Source: Diospyros lotus
Lineage: Eukaryota; Streptophyta; Magnoliopsida; Ericales; Ebenaceae
Assembly: GCF_014633365.1 (NCBI RefSeq)
Contig: NW_026267104.1
Coordinates: forward strand, 2,666,001 to 2,730,000
Reading direction: 5' to 3'
DNA: 64,000 nt
This document shows, piece after piece, positions 1-13,100 of this stretch (position 1 is its first letter; each line of letters starts with the position of its first letter). The position numbers were made by a program, and so were the translations under genes. Below the pieces are notes generated by a model, which searched no databases, was not told the DNA's origin, and saw only the letters and a list, made by a program, of their open reading frames with translations.

Positions 1-1864
1 CTACATCCAATGTCATCTTTTTCCCATAATATTTTCTTACAGATTTATCCAATAAAATAGTTAATAACTTTAATCAAAAGCATATAAATGAAAATATCCA
101 TTATAGAAGATAAAGTGGGACGTTACAAAATGTTGAACCACTCGCCACCCACCTGCTCCCAGATTGTACATATGATGTGTCACAGCATTGATCACCTGTG
201 ACCCTGAAACCTGAAGGAGCTTATTGAACCATTGCTCATCATAGAATCCTCCTGGAGCCACAAGTTTGGGTTTCGGGTTGAAGTCCTTATACAACTCGTC
301 GATTAGAGTATTAAATTTGATCAAGTCTCTTGCATACTGTTCAGCATCAACACTTGCACCAACACCAGTGCCACTTAACTCATTGCCTGCAGCAATAAGG
401 TCAAGGATAAGGATGCAGCAGATCACGCCGTAGTCAGTCAGTTAAGCAAAGAGATTTGCTGGCAATATTACCAAATTCCCATGAATCTATCCGGTAGCCT
501 TTGGAAATAGTGTACTTTATGAAATCCTTCGCGTTACTGGAATTCCAGTCTCCTCCCCAGAGTCTCTTACTCATCTGGTGCCTCCCGTTCAGTGCATTCA
601 AGCCAAATGTCACAATTATGCTGAGAAGAGAAAAAGAAATCACATCGGAATTAAGTAAATATTCATCCTTTGTGCCATTGGATTTAATGGATTACAAATT
701 AGAGAGTCTCACATTTTTGTGGAACAAGAAAAATTTGAAGCCACAGTAACAATCTAAATAAAGAGGATTAAGTCAAAACAGTTAAAGAAACTTAAGCAGC
801 TAGCATCAGTCTCAAATCATCGCCCATTCAGAAGCCAATTCCGAAAAAAGTGAAAGAAAGAAAGAAGAAATGTCCCTTTTAAAAATGGCAATTTCATCTG
901 GTAGAAATGCACTCTGCCGTGTTTCATAATACAACTAAGAAAAGCAAAGAAATTTATACGTAGCTACTGCATCAAACTGACTACAAAATTGAGCTTAGCA
1001 AATAACTTTTCATGCACAAGCTGCTCGAAACCTGAACAGAGCACAAATATAGATGCCATTTTCAAAAGAACAGACATTTCAAATTAAGTGACTACCTCAA
1101 TGTATGAAATTTAATCATTTATTCGTAGAAACTCATTAAAGTACAAGTTGAATTGTGGAAACAAGAACAGAAAATCAGGAGAAAGAAACGGAGAATCTGA
1201 ACCTTACCCTGTCTTATTGAAGAAGTGGTTCACTGCATCCCACCTATCCATGTGCAAGCACCCCTTTGAAAACCCGAACAGCCCTTCTTCCATCTTGCTA
1301 AATGAATGGCAAGGGGTTTCCATATTTCCTACATCATACAGTACTCTATCTTGCAGAGATCCTCCTACTCTTATTCTCAGGCGGTTGAAAGCTGTTTTAC
1401 AACCAAGTGACTCATTCTAATGCATAAGGCTAATAATTTAAATTCTTAACCATCAGAGAATAGCTACCACACTACCAAACATGGTAACACCACAAACCTT
1501 GAATAGCATTCACAAGAGTAGGATGAGATAAGTCCTGCAAGATTGCAGACATGGTAATTACTTTTTTTTATTGTTCTTATTCATGACATAAAATAAACAG
1601 TCCAAATTTTTTAATAATGATGACTGCAGCTGCCAAAAAAAAAAATTGAACTATTACCAAATTTATGATCGATGAAGAATGCCATGGGCATAGCCTATAG
1701 TTACACTTATCAGGAGGCCACCAATCGACTGTCGCACAGACATAATTGGCATCTGTATTAGCAATAGCTTGAGTTCCATTGACTACAATCACAACATCTT
1801 CAATTTTTTGAGCCGAAATAACAGATAGAGATGCCACAACGAGAAAAAAGAAGTGAAAAGCCAT
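1..1864 (-). CDS. Heparanase-like protein (GH79 endo-beta-glucuronidase), 5' half, truncated by window edge
   Basis: Secreted or vacuolar glycoside hydrolase of family 79. Plant members trim glucuronic acid from arabinogalactan proteins. Coding exons, read on the minus strand, are 1864-1658, 1534-1498, 1391-1208, 620-472 and 386-153, all GT..AG with phases that join cleanly (about 270 aa). Family members are usually about 520-540 aa, so half the protein lies left of base 1. The ATG at 1864 opens a signal peptide (MAFHFFFLVVASLSVISAQ). It is followed by the conserved segment CATVDWWPPDKC, then RIRVGGSLQD, KGCLHMDRWD, TFGLNAL and SWEFGNELSG. The Glu at about residue 195 in GNE is the expected acid/base catalyst of the family. 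The nucleophile Glu is outside the window. An acceptor near 1912 and a donor at 2763 suggest an intron in the 5'UTR. Family assignment is confident; subgroup (GUS1/2/3 type) is not. Confidence 0.9.
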
Positions 1865-2763
1865 TGGTGGATCAACAACAGCAGCTACTCCACCAACTCA
1901 CTCAACCCAACTGCATACAACAAAAAAAACAGCCAACAAGATTCGATCAATTTAAGCTCCAGTGCTATTGCTACTTTTCTTATTATAAAAGGAAACTATT
2001 ATAAGAACAAATTTTCTGCAAATATATAGGTGTCATTCTCGGTTTAATATGAAGTAAAAATCAAATCCAAAAATTAGGCCACACATCTAGTGTCATAAAC
2101 AATTAAAAACTCAAATCTTTAGGTCAAATAATTTGGTGGGGTTGGGGGGAGGGTAGAGCTGTGCAGGATTCAGATATATTTTTACTATTTTTATTTTAAG
2201 AGATTCTTGCTAATTGGCCGAACAAACTACAGGAATTCAAAAAGGATGCAGAAACTAGAAATTAAAATCAGCTCCCATTTGTTGGACCTAAGAAATCCAA
2301 GTTGATAATTCGATCAAAACACACATGACAACGGGTGGACGGATGAATAAATGCAAATATATAACCAAGAAAACCGTCTCCAGAAGACTTCAACAGTAAA
2401 AGCAAAACTAGCCCAAATCATTGGTCATGGGATTTGGTAAAACCCCAGCTAAAAACAATAAGTCATATACCAAACAATTTAAGGAACAGCCTTAGATAAA
2501 ATGTTGGTGGAAACAAGAAGAATCAGTGCATAGCATTTACTGAAAGACCAAATCTAAAGGTAACCAATGCATAATCAAAGAAAATTGAAGACACCATGTC
2601 CTCGAAATTCAAGAAACAGCCTCCAACAACAAATCTTTGCATCTTAAGCAACTACCTCCAAAATGGAAACCAGAAGAATCTGAGCCTTCAACTCGAAAAA
2701 CCAAATCTGAATAAAATCAAGGCAAAATCCAAGAAGTTAGAGGCAACCCAGATGAGAACTGAC

Positions 2764-2960
2764 CTCAACACCATCAGGGATTCAGCAGTAACGGCTTTAA
2801 AAGGGCTCAGTAGCTCACAAGAACAACGCCAAAATGTGAAGTGGGTATTTTGCAGACTGCAAAGAAGAACACGAGGTTTTCCCGTACTTTCCTTGGCGTT
2901 TCAGATAAACCTGCCCCACTCATCCCGCGAGAACTGGGCTGGATGAAATGTGTTGCTATC
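2764..2960 (-). other. Putative 5'UTR exon and proximal promoter of the heparanase-like gene (copy 1)
   Basis: On the minus strand this stretch has leader-like composition and ends in a good donor (GTTGAG|GTCAGTT, exon end 2764). It could splice to an acceptor (TTGTATGCAG) near 1912, just upstream of the ATG at 1864. The upstream edge is approximate because no TSS or clear TATA box could be fixed. The plus-strand ORF 2596-2946 overlapping it is regarded as chance. The exon is inferred from splice sites only. Confidence 0.45.
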
Positions 2961-2999
2961 AGATTCACCAATTATCTGGCCAAAACTCCAGCTTTTTGA

Positions 3000-4560
3000 G
3001 CTAATTGTAGTTCATACTTCATACACGCCTATCGTATGCACGGAGCTAAATAGTAAGTACATACGTATCCATACAACTTAGGTGAGATTTTGACGGATGT
3101 CTGTGGAGTTTGCTGAGATTCCAAGCTGCCTAGGTGACTAAAGATTTATCTTAAACTGCAAGTTAATGCCTTCCCCAGCCCTCTCTGGAAATTCGGTGGC
3201 TTTGGTTCATGAAACAGCCATTGATATTTTATGCACCGTTTTTTTTTGGATCAAAGTCCGAACATGATTAAGATGCTTCTACATTGATATTTTTTTATAA
3301 TTATAAATATTAAAATCACATTATCTTGTATGAAACTCTCATTTTTATAGCATATCTTTAATGATAAAACAATGGGTTAAACAATGATTTTTCGCTATAG
3401 TCTTTGTCGAGTGAATGGAGAATAAAAGGGTGAAAAGACAATGGAGACTTAGACCCATTTTTTAATTGAATTCTTTTAATGAAATATGGCTGAAGCAAAG
3501 GAAAGATCACTACCATAGCTTAAAGAAATAGTAGACATTAAGATGCCATTTCTTTGTGGTCTTTATCTGCATTTAGAAAACTGACAAGCAGCCTTTCAAC
3601 AGGGGCTATATATTATTACAGAGTAAGCACTAAATTTGACATTAATTTGTGAATACCCTTTGCCCAACAAAATAATTTGCCTTAATTCTTCTCCTTTAAT
3701 CAGACTTAGAGGCTGGTTATGGATGTGATCTGGAAAAGGGGGTGGGTCTGGTTGTACAAAATAATTCACGTCTTTTGACAATGGGCGTGGAAAATCAAAG
3801 ATAGTTGTTGCTTCCACAGTTGACGTGTTCTCCTGCATGTGACGTTACAGTGTTAGCTTGTCCTCTGGACTTCCTTGGCTTGAGGCCATCTGACATTGAG
3901 GCAGTGCCCACATAATGCCATGTTTGGTGCCCTTTGTTAACTATTCTTGTCGGCGACTAAGGTCTGTTTTCTACCCTCTGCCATTTCCGGGAAATTACTG
4001 AAGGGGAAAAGTGTGTTCCTTAAGAGTAAGAAAATAATCAATTTATACAAAATTTAGATGATTTGATCATAATATGTAATTTACGTTTATGAACAGATCG
4101 ATAGTTTTATTATGACAAAATTTGAAGCAATATTCATTGGATTTGGTAGACTCATAAATTCGAACACATACCTAATTACTCTCTTTTATTTTTAAAGAAA
4201 ATTATTTAATAAATATATTATATACATGTTCATTTAGAACTTTTACATACCGCTGCCACCAACAGCCCAAACCCCCAAATACCACCGAACTTTCTGAAAA
4301 ATTTTATATATTGGGTTTTCTTTCAAATTATCTAAATCAAATCAAATTTTAATAATGGGCTCAAATATACATATTTCGACAAAAAAGGTTGAGGCTTTGT
4401 TTGAAAATAGTCAACAGAAAAAAGAACTGAATATGGTGGAAACAAATTTCTTCTCATTTTAGAGAACATTAGATGAAATAACAAAGTTTCTACTTGTTTG
4501 TATGAGGGACAACAAAAATGGACGAAAAATAATGATATTAAACATGAAATGACTGTTGAT
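3000..4560. other. Intergenic DNA, no gene recognised
   Basis: AT-rich DNA between the divergent heparanase-like and SCAPER genes. A minus-strand ORF of 80 codons (3596-3838) is present identically in both copies, but it resembles no family I recognise and has no supporting leader or splice context. The corresponding region in copy 2 is about 30070-31624. Confidence 0.6.
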
Positions 4561-4563
4561 TAA

Positions 4564-5399
4564 GGCTCAGTTTGGTTAAGCTTTTTTTTAAGAGTAATTA
4601 AGTTAGGTAGTGTTTAAATTATGTAATATCGTTTAAGTTTTGTAGCATTTAAACTAATAATATGTTTGGTAAAATGTGTTTTTAAGCAATTAGTTGATAG
4701 TTATATGTTTGCTTTGAAATAGTTGATAAACTATAAAATATGATAAAAAGATAAAAATAGACATGTTATTTAATAATATAAAAAATACATAAAATATTTA
4801 TTTTAAATAAAATTAATTATAAATTATTGTTATAAATGTCTATATATGTTAAAATTACTGTTATATATATATATATATATATATACGACCGCGATGGCGG
4901 ATCTTGGGGGCGACGACAAAGATGAGAGTGATGGAGTGGGAAGACAACAGACGCTTGGGGCAATGGGCAAGAAAAGCTGGGGCGATGGCGAATAGCGGAT
5001 ACCGGGGGTGACGATGACGACCGAAAAATTAGGGGTGATGGTGGACAGTTAGGGCGACAGCGATAGCTAGAAAAATTGGTGGCGACAGTGGCCGACGAGA
5101 GGTGGAAGGTTGAAGAAAATGGCAATGGCTGTGGAATGTTGAAGAAGATGGCAATGGCTGTAAATAATTAAAAAAAATAAGTGTAAAATAGATATTTACT
5201 TAATCAACTCAATTTAAGTAGTAGTAACTTTTTCAAAAGCTAGTAGGTGAAGGCTTTTGTAAAATGCTAACATATGAGCGTTTAAGTTGTATAGCTTAAA
5301 TGCTATTTATTAAATCTAAACACTTAAATAAATAAGTTGGGTAGCTAAAAGCTACTACATCAGTTTATAAGCAGTTAAACCGTCCAGCCAAACAAAGCC
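4564..5399. mobile_element. Non-autonomous PIF/Harbinger-like MITE (copy 1)
   Basis: An 836-bp element with imperfect terminal inverted repeats: left GGCTCAGTTTGGTTAAGC and, on the opposite strand at the right end, GGCTTTGTTTGGCTGGAC. It is flanked by a TAA direct repeat at 4561-4563 and 5400-5402. TAA target duplications and GTTTGG-containing ends are typical of Harbinger/Tourist elements. The interior is AT-rich subterminally, with a (TA)n run at about 4861-4885 and an unusual G-rich core at about 4886-5150. No transposase is encoded, and the small ORFs across the core look spurious. Confidence 0.65.
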
Positions 5400-5912
5400 T
5401 AATATACTCTTTTAACTTAAATGTGGAATGTTAATCACAAAGCATTTAAAAAGCTAAATCTAAACATTTTAAAAAGCTATTAGGGTTAATGTTGACATTA
5501 TACAAAATTAAGTTTTTCATTCTTAATCTCTTAATTAAGGGGAGAGAAACAAAAATAAGGGTAGGGGTTCGAAAGGGAATTAAATGTAATATTTGAAATT
5601 TAATTATTTGTGAGTGCGGCCTACGTGTATTATTTTAATTTTTGCTAAATATCTAGTTCTTGATATTGGGCTGCATATGGAACCTTTTAATATTAAGATC
5701 TGATCCAATACGTCATACTCCCATTGACATGATTTCCCAATTAGATCCAGGGCCTTTTGTTTTTGATTTGATGTAAAATATTTATATTTATATATATATT
5801 GTATACTTTTTTATTTTTGGTATTTGATTCTTTATTTTTTAAATTTAAAAAAAATATTTTATATATAATAATATTAGATATGTGATTAAGTTTATCTACC
5901 ATATTATGTGAG

Positions 5913-6110
5913 ATTATCTCTTTGGGATCAAAAGGTAAAGTCTTTCACCTTAAGGATTTCTGCAGTTTAGTCTCAAGATTTCTGTAGGAGAGATTAATCA
6001 CGAAACCCAGTAATGAGATTCAAACACGGGATCTCTAATCGACTCTAAAATTTAAGATTCTTCGAGACTAACTCGTGTACGGTCTTAACCGTTAGATTAT
6101 GCCAATAGAA
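5913..6110 (-). mobile_element. tRNA-derived SINE with 10-bp target duplication (copy 1)
   Basis: About 198 bp flanked by the perfect direct repeat ATTATGTGAG at 5903-5912 and 6111-6120. On the minus strand the element opens with a tRNA-like head, TGGCATAATCTAACGGTTAAG (box A-like). A box B-like GTTTGAATCTC follows about 60-70 bases later, and the element has a non-tRNA tail. Flanking duplication plus internal pol III boxes define a SINE. I cannot name the family. Confidence 0.75.
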
Positions 6111-6203
6111 ATTATGTGAGTTAACACGTCACATTAAGAGAAAAGTTCTATTAAAAGAAAAAAGTTAACATTTAACATTAACTGAGAGTCATTAGCAATA
6201 GAA

Positions 6204-6322
6204 CATTATAGTTTAGAATAATATTATTTATCTAAATTATGTGACATATTTTTATTAAACATTTTTCATTACATAATAAAAAAATATCATTTAGATAAAT
6301 AACATTACTCTATAATTTATGA
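6204..6322. repeat. Foldback inverted repeat, MITE-like (copy 1)
   Basis: Two AT-rich arms (about 6204-6246 and 6283-6322) share the inverted core TTATTTATCTAAAT and flanking TATAG, separated by a short loop. Weaker inverted similarity extends outwards (GAGAGTCATTA against its complement near 6330-6345). It would form a long hairpin and is probably a small MITE. The copy 2 equivalent is 33265-33382. Confidence 0.55.
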
Positions 6323-6599
6323 CCATCAAATGAGAGTAATGACAATAAATATTTATTGTACCAAGTAATTTTATGAAACAAAATTTCACTTTTTTTTTTT
6401 TTCCAAATATTTACATTTTAACATAATCTTTAATGAAATGTTAAGCAATGAGATGAGGAGTTGAGGATTACTTGTGAGATCGGAAAAATGAGAAAGTCTT
6501 TGCTTTGATCATGTCCGATAAAAGTGAGTGAAATGGTCTGGAATTTTAGCGATCAGGACACGATCGTCATTACTGACAAAGGTAGAGGAGGGATTCGTC

Positions 6600-7164
6600 A
6601 AGAGAAGTGGCCCCGGTCGCCGACTTCCTCAGCCCCGCTATATTTCGCTTTTTCAACATTCTCACCGCACCTCCCGGCCCCTGACTGTGTCGTCTCGGAA
6701 GAAAGAAACCCTAGAAAACAATTCATCGAAGCAACCAAGCTTCATTACCATTCGCATTTTGACTTCACTGATTTCCTGTGCTCGGACAATTCCGCCGGGA
6801 CTCCCTTTCCCACACTTGTTCGTGTCAATGTCTGGTTGATCACTTTCCTCGGTTTATGAAATTTGAATTCAAGTGTTCCAGACCTCTTTCCCCTGACGCA
6901 TTCCTTATTTCTGGTGATTTGACTGTCGAATGTGTATTTATAACCTAATCGGTACATTTTTTTTTTTTTTGTTTTTTTAGTATCGACCACTGGTTGAATT
7001 GAAAGGAAGTCGTTGAAACTGTTGTTTGGGACTTGTATACGGACATGTAGTATATTTTGGGGTTTGTTTGTTTGGATCGAGGAGTTGGATTTTGATCCTC
7101 GTTTGCTGTAAATTAATGCATTTTCTTTTAAGGGGGAGAAGTCGGGGTGTATGATCGGGATTTG
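6600..7164 (+). promoter_or_regulatory. SCAPER 5' leader region with telo-box (copy 1)
   Basis: Pyrimidine-rich, relatively GC-rich leader-like DNA upstream of the ATG at 7165. It contains a telo-box AAACCCTA at 6706-6713, common near TSSs of growth-related plant genes. A polypyrimidine tract ends in TAG at 6978-6980, suggesting that a 5'UTR intron is removed before the start codon. The overlapping upstream ORFs (6524-6859, 6528-6839) are treated as leader sequence. TSS and donor were not determined. The copy 2 telo-box is at 33766-33773. Confidence 0.5.
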
Positions 7165-10100
7165 ATGGAGAACACTGGAGAAGCAGGGGATGATCAGGGC
7201 TCTGGTTGGTTGCAAGTTAAAAAGGTCTCCCTCTCCCCTTCATACCCTCTTTCACAAATATCGTATTGAATTGTGGTCTTTTGGCAACTTTTCTTGGTCT
7301 TCTTCTTATTCTGTTTCTGTTGCAAAACAACACGGAAATTGAAACTGGAAATGAATGCTTACAAATGCACCATGAGCTACTCCAGCATCCGCCTCTGAAA
7401 GATTGTGGAAATGGGCGTTCTTGGTTCTAAGTAATAGGTGTTGATTTTGTTTTTATTGAATCCCGTTATATTCTATTTGAAATGATCATAATGTGGTTTA
7501 TGCTTACTTGTTGTGTTAGTTTTGATCCATTCTATTTACTTCAACTTCTTTGCTTGGCTACATGGAGAGAGATTAGTATAAATTCCATTTGAAAAAATGT
7601 GACTTAAACTGCTAGACACTTCAAATGGGTATTTTGGGGTATATATCTGATTTTTTGTTGATGATGAGGGAATTGGGATATCAATTTTTTGGGCATTTGT
7701 GAATGGACATTGTCTCTCGATATTGATGATGGCAACTATTGTTTGTGATTGTCATAGATTCCTTGTAATAGATAGTGTATCTTTAATACGACTTTGGAGG
7801 AACTAGAATTACGAGTAGAGAAACTCCTAACATTTGACTCTGAAATTGATTCCATATGACACAAAGGGTGTTTTTTTTATGGAGGACACGGATTGAACAC
7901 ATCAATTGAGGGCCTTGATTTTTGGGGAGATTTCCAAATGCTTGGCTGAGCTCAACCTAACAATCCTTTGCCTCAATTACTTGGGTGACTCTTTTTTTGG
8001 TCTAAATTATGTACTTTATATATTATTGACTCATGGAAAATGAGCTGCAAGATGCTAAATAATGACTTTATGGAAAAGAGTCACACGCCGCTGTCAATGC
8101 ATATCAGTGCATTGATTGACAGTTATCTTGATTTCTATTGTTTTACTTTCTCATTTATCCCAAATGTTAATGTTAAGAACTTTAAGAACACTCTTTTTAG
8201 TATTTTTTGAATTTTTGTATTTTTTTTTTCTGAGAGCAGGAACATAGATTTTCTCTGTTTCACTTTCGAGTTGTTTTCGAATCACTTGGGAAGATGAACT
8301 CTGGACTTATAAGCTCATGTTTTTATATTTTTGGCTAATGATTTATTCTTAAAGTTTTTTGGCTTTAGATTTTCTCATGTTTTTTTGCTTTGCTTTTGTT
8401 GCATGGAGTCCATACTCCATACTCCATATTTGATAACTTAGTAAGGGCCCATTTCATAATGCTGTCAATTTTTGTTTATCTGTTTTTAGTTTTTATTTTC
8501 AATAAAAGTGTGTAAATTTAATTTTCTGTGAGGAAAATGAAAACTAATGTGTTGTTTGATGCTATTGTCTTTCAAAATTCTAAAAACAAAAACAAAAGAT
8601 CACTCTTGATAAAAAAAATTGTTTATTTTACATGGTGATTAAATATATGTGATAGTTCTTTAATTTATTTTATCAAAAATTCATTAATGTACTTTATCAA
8701 AAAATAATAATATCAGTTACCAATGTTGCAATGTTAATAATTTATACTAATTTGTTAATAAATAATATTGAATTTATAACTATTTTAATGAAATTTCTTA
8801 TCCTAATATCCATTATTAATATCAATAATACTATAAATGTTACTATTAATCTTATAATATTAGTAATATGATGAATAATATTTTGATAATTATATTTAAT
8901 ATTTGTGATATTTCTATTATTTTTATGTCTCCAACGCTTTAACATTATGATATTAGCAAATCACTATTATTGTATTACTAATATTAATATTAAATTATAA
9001 TAATATTTTAATGAATATTATAAGATTATGAACAATATTGGTCTTTAATATTCCAATATCAATATGATTATAAAATTATAGAAAATATCTAAGATTTATT
9101 ATTAATATCATTAATGACTACCATTAATAATACAGTATTAGCAATATCGTGAATAACATATTTGTAGTATTAATTCTTTAAAATTGACAAATAATTACAA
9201 ATTTCCTAATATATATTAATATTATAATGTTTGTTGATAATATGATATTAACTTGTATACCAATATTCTAATAAGATCATCAAAATACAATAAAAGATCA
9301 ATATTAAAATATTACTGGCAATAATATACTATGGAAAGGTACATTTTTAAAAAATGATAGCAACCACAGTAATAATCGCTAGCCTTAATTCCACTAGGTG
9401 GGTTCGGCTGCATGAATTCTAGACCTGTAGTCAATAGTCATTTTAGAATTCATGATGTTTTCATCTAATGAATTTTTTCTTGTCAGCTACCTAACAGCCC
9501 TTCTCCTTTATCTGGGTACCAGCTTTAAATAAGAGAAACACCTTCAATACTATAAGCGTTCAATTACTCAATCTGTGAGCAGAGTTATTTGTTGAAAATG
9601 ATAATGTTATTTTGAAAAGAAGTGGAAACTCTTTCTTGTTTTCATTTTTTTTGCCTAATTTTCATTTTTAGTTTTCACATTTTTGAGAATGTAAATAGTT
9701 GTCTTCTGTTCCTGTTCTCAAAATTTTGAAAATGAAAACAAAAAACATAGACAAAAGGATTTCAAACTGGCCTTAAAAGTGATGTTTTGCAAAAGAGTGC
9801 TGTTTTGTGTGTGTGTGTGTGTCTCTCTTAATTCCCTATTTTTGGTACAGTGGATTATGTGCTTCCCTTTTCCCTTTTGCATTATGCAACTTTACTCATG
9901 TTGGGTTTTTGCATGGAGGATTATTTCTAGAAGTTGAAGAAAGAATCTGTTAGAAAAAAGATGAAGTCCAACTGTTTTTTATTCTAAGTTAGATTAGTTA
10001 ACTTAGTTATTTTAGATTAATTAACCTTGTAATTACCGCCTCCCTATAGTTTATAAATAGGAGGCGAGAGGCTCAAGTCGGACATAACACTAATCATTCT

Positions 10101-13100
10101 ATTGTTCTTTGAATTCGAGTGATACTGTCGAGAGAGAGAGAAAGGCTTAGAGAGAAAGTTTGTCCTTGTATTCTCTTGCGTGAGCAGTGAACTTGTGTGA
10201 GGGAGAGAAATAAGGTTCTTGTATCTTGTTTCAAGTGGTTTCTAGTGGATTTATCTCTCAGAGAGAAGGCTGGATGTAGGATTGCACTTTGCAGTCCGAA
10301 CCAGGATAACTCTGTGCTTCTTGGATGGTTTGATTGCTCTGATTCTTTCATTTCTTTGCTGTTTACATTTTCTGTTATATATATTCTGTTGTGGGTTTGA
10401 TTTCCGGGTGATGGTAAGTCTTGAATCGGTTTCTAAGAGCTCCTAATCATAACAACTCAAATTTTTTTTTTTTTTAAATGACCTGGGAAAGGACCATCTT
10501 TGAAACCTCAATAGCTTGCTGAAAAAAGCATCCTCTATCCTAATCTTATGCTTATGATTTAATTGTTTTTTCTGTTCATATTTCTCATACAGAAACATAG
10601 AAGTAGCTCAAAGTTCACTCTCCAAGGTTGGGTTGGGGGATTCTCTGGAAAACAGACCTCTAATGTTCTGCGCAGTCAGGCTTCATCAAATGTAAAAGGT
10701 GGGAATTCATATGGCAAGCTTCGTGGCCAGCATCCAAAAGCAGTGGGTGATTGTGCTGCAAATAGCCGTGACAACACTGCAAATACTTCTGTTTCAGTCG
10801 ACGACAAAAGCATGCATTACCTCGATAAATGTGTAGTTTGTGAAGACAATGAATGCCCCAAGTCACTTCCGTTGAGGGCTCCCACAATTTGTAATAAAAC
10901 CGGAGTTGTTGAAAAGCTTCATCAAAAGGATAAGCCTGATCTTTGTCAAAAAATCAAGTGGAGTGATTTGGATGATGGTGCTGTTGTGTTGCCTAAAACA
11001 GAGACAGTTGGTGTTGAAATTAGGTTTGGAGATATTGGAACTGATGCCTATGGGAAGACTGAGGATGTTTCAGAACCATGCATTTCTCATTCCACTGACC
11101 TCAAAGGGGACAAAGTGGAGATAACATCTGTAAATGCTGATTGTGCTGTTTGTCAGTCATTCTCATTTGTTCCAGGGGATGAAGTGAACTATAAAGATGT
11201 GAATGAAGTTTCAGAGGATGTCAAGGTTCCAGTTGAGAATGAAGTTCCAGAGGATGTCAAGGTAGAAGTTATAAATGATGAATTAGTCAACTCCAGTGGA
11301 GATGTTTCCAGTCAGAGGGAAACATGCAAACAAGTCCAAGCCATTAGTAATGAACATTTAGATGTTAGCACTCTGTTTGGTCCCACAGACAATGAACAGG
11401 TTGGGATGATGGTGGTTTCTTCTGCACCTATAAACATGTGTGAAGCAGGTGATTCAGAAATATCTGATGTACCTGTGGTAGATACGGTTTCAAGCAGTGT
11501 GTCAATCCCCCAAAACATTGACTCGCTTACATCTGAAAAGACTGGAACTGGAAAGCCTGGAGAATCTATGGCAGCAACCTCCTTTGAAGATTATGCTGAT
11601 CATCAGGCAAACAAAATCCTTGATGATTTAGCGAATGCCCAGATTTTTACGGATGTAGGTGACGCAGGTGAAAATAAAGAAAGATTTAGGCAGCGGCTTT
11701 GGTGCTTTCTTTTTGAGAATCTTAATAGGGCTATAGACGAACTTTATCTTCTCTGTGAACTAGAATGTGACTTGGAGCAGATGAAAGAGGCTATTCTTGT
11801 ACTTGAAGAAGCTGGATCTGATTTTAAAGAACTAAAATGTAGAGTGGAGGAATTTGAGAATGTAAAAAAGTGCAGTTCTCAATTAACTGATGGCCTACCT
11901 ATGACCATCAAGTCTGATTACCTGCAGGCCACATGCACTTTCGTGGGAGGTCAGCATTGTTCTTTTTTCTTTCCAAATTTAATGAATTATCTCTTGCTAA
12001 AAATAACATGAAAAGTTCACTGTCAGAAGCAGTGTTGAAATAAGTTATATGTATCCCAAGTGATTTGGCATGGTGCTCCTCCATAGAATACCTGGCTTTT
12101 TAGGAGACAAGAATTTGATGTCTTGATGCCATTTAATAGAGGTGTCCCTACACTTTGTGCTGCATCTGTATTCATTTTAGAAGGATAGCATCAGCGCTAT
12201 TACAGAATGCACATCACTGAACATGCTAAAATGAAATACTGTGGGTCAAAAATAAGAGTCAGATGGAGTATATCCTCTTGGCTTATTTTGGACTCAAGTT
12301 GTTTCTGTAGGGTTTTTGTTGCTTAAGTTCATTAGGAAAAAAACCTATGTTAACCGTTACTAAAAAGTGCAACTACTTATTCTTGTCTTGGTTATATTTA
12401 ATCATCATTACAACCTTTTATCCCGCTGGGGACGTGAATTTAACTCTCCAATCTTTGCTTATAATTCATGTTGAAAGATCCAACAATTTTCATGCTAGTT
12501 ATTTTTTACCTAATGCACCTCTCTTCCTTTATTCGAGTTTGGTACTGGCTGTGGCAAGGATGAATGCCTTTAATTTTATAATGTTGTCCATTCTAATCTG
12601 TTCATAACTTTAATATAATAATATTGCTATTATGAATATGGTATGAATCATATTAATTTTATAACAATAATGGTATAATATGAATATTGTAATGGCATAA
12701 TAATATTCCTATAACAATAATATTGCATATATAACAATTGAAAACATGTTGTATATAACCATTTAGAACACTTTTTTTTTTTTGGTCAAATTTCAAGATA
12801 ACAAAATAGTTTTCATATTTAACAATTGAAAGCATTTTCCAGTTTTTTTTTTTGAAAATGAGAACTTGAGATGTGTGACAATCCCACAACGCCTCAACGA
12901 GGGAGACCTAGGCTATATATAAGAAGGAGGATCCCTCCATTTATTAAGTTGGCTTTTCAGGTTGGAGTTCTACCTCTGACTTCTCACATGGTATCAGAGT
13001 CAACTCTTGGCTGGGGGACTACTCTTGGTCATGGTCATGGACCAATACCCTGTCCCGATCACATGGGCATGTATCAATTATTGGAGAAGCTTCAACGTTT

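Noticed and set aside
1148..1420. 90-codon plus-strand ORF
   Set aside because: Antisense shadow of heparanase-like exon 1208-1391.
2596..2946. 116-codon plus-strand ORF (also at 29669-30019)
   Set aside because: It lies largely opposite the putative heparanase-like 5'UTR exon, resembles no family, and is low-complexity Lys/Asn/Gln-rich at the start. Its identity in both copies follows from the duplication.
3596..3838. 80-codon minus-strand ORF (also at 30660-30902)
   Set aside because: No recognised domain, no leader or splice context. Identity between copies is not independent evidence.
4817..5125. Ser/Pro-rich minus-strand ORF over the MITE core
   Set aside because: It lies inside a transposon. 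The copy 2 version has a different frame after a one-base indel, so there is no selection for coding.
6524..6859. Overlapping 111- and 103-codon ORFs before SCAPER
   Set aside because: They sit in the leader/promoter region and are better explained as SCAPER 5'UTR. No homology recognised.
12989..13000. Primer-binding-site match read as a tRNA gene
   Set aside because: Only the tRNA 3'-end complement is present, with no cloverleaf; it is the PBS of the TRIM element.
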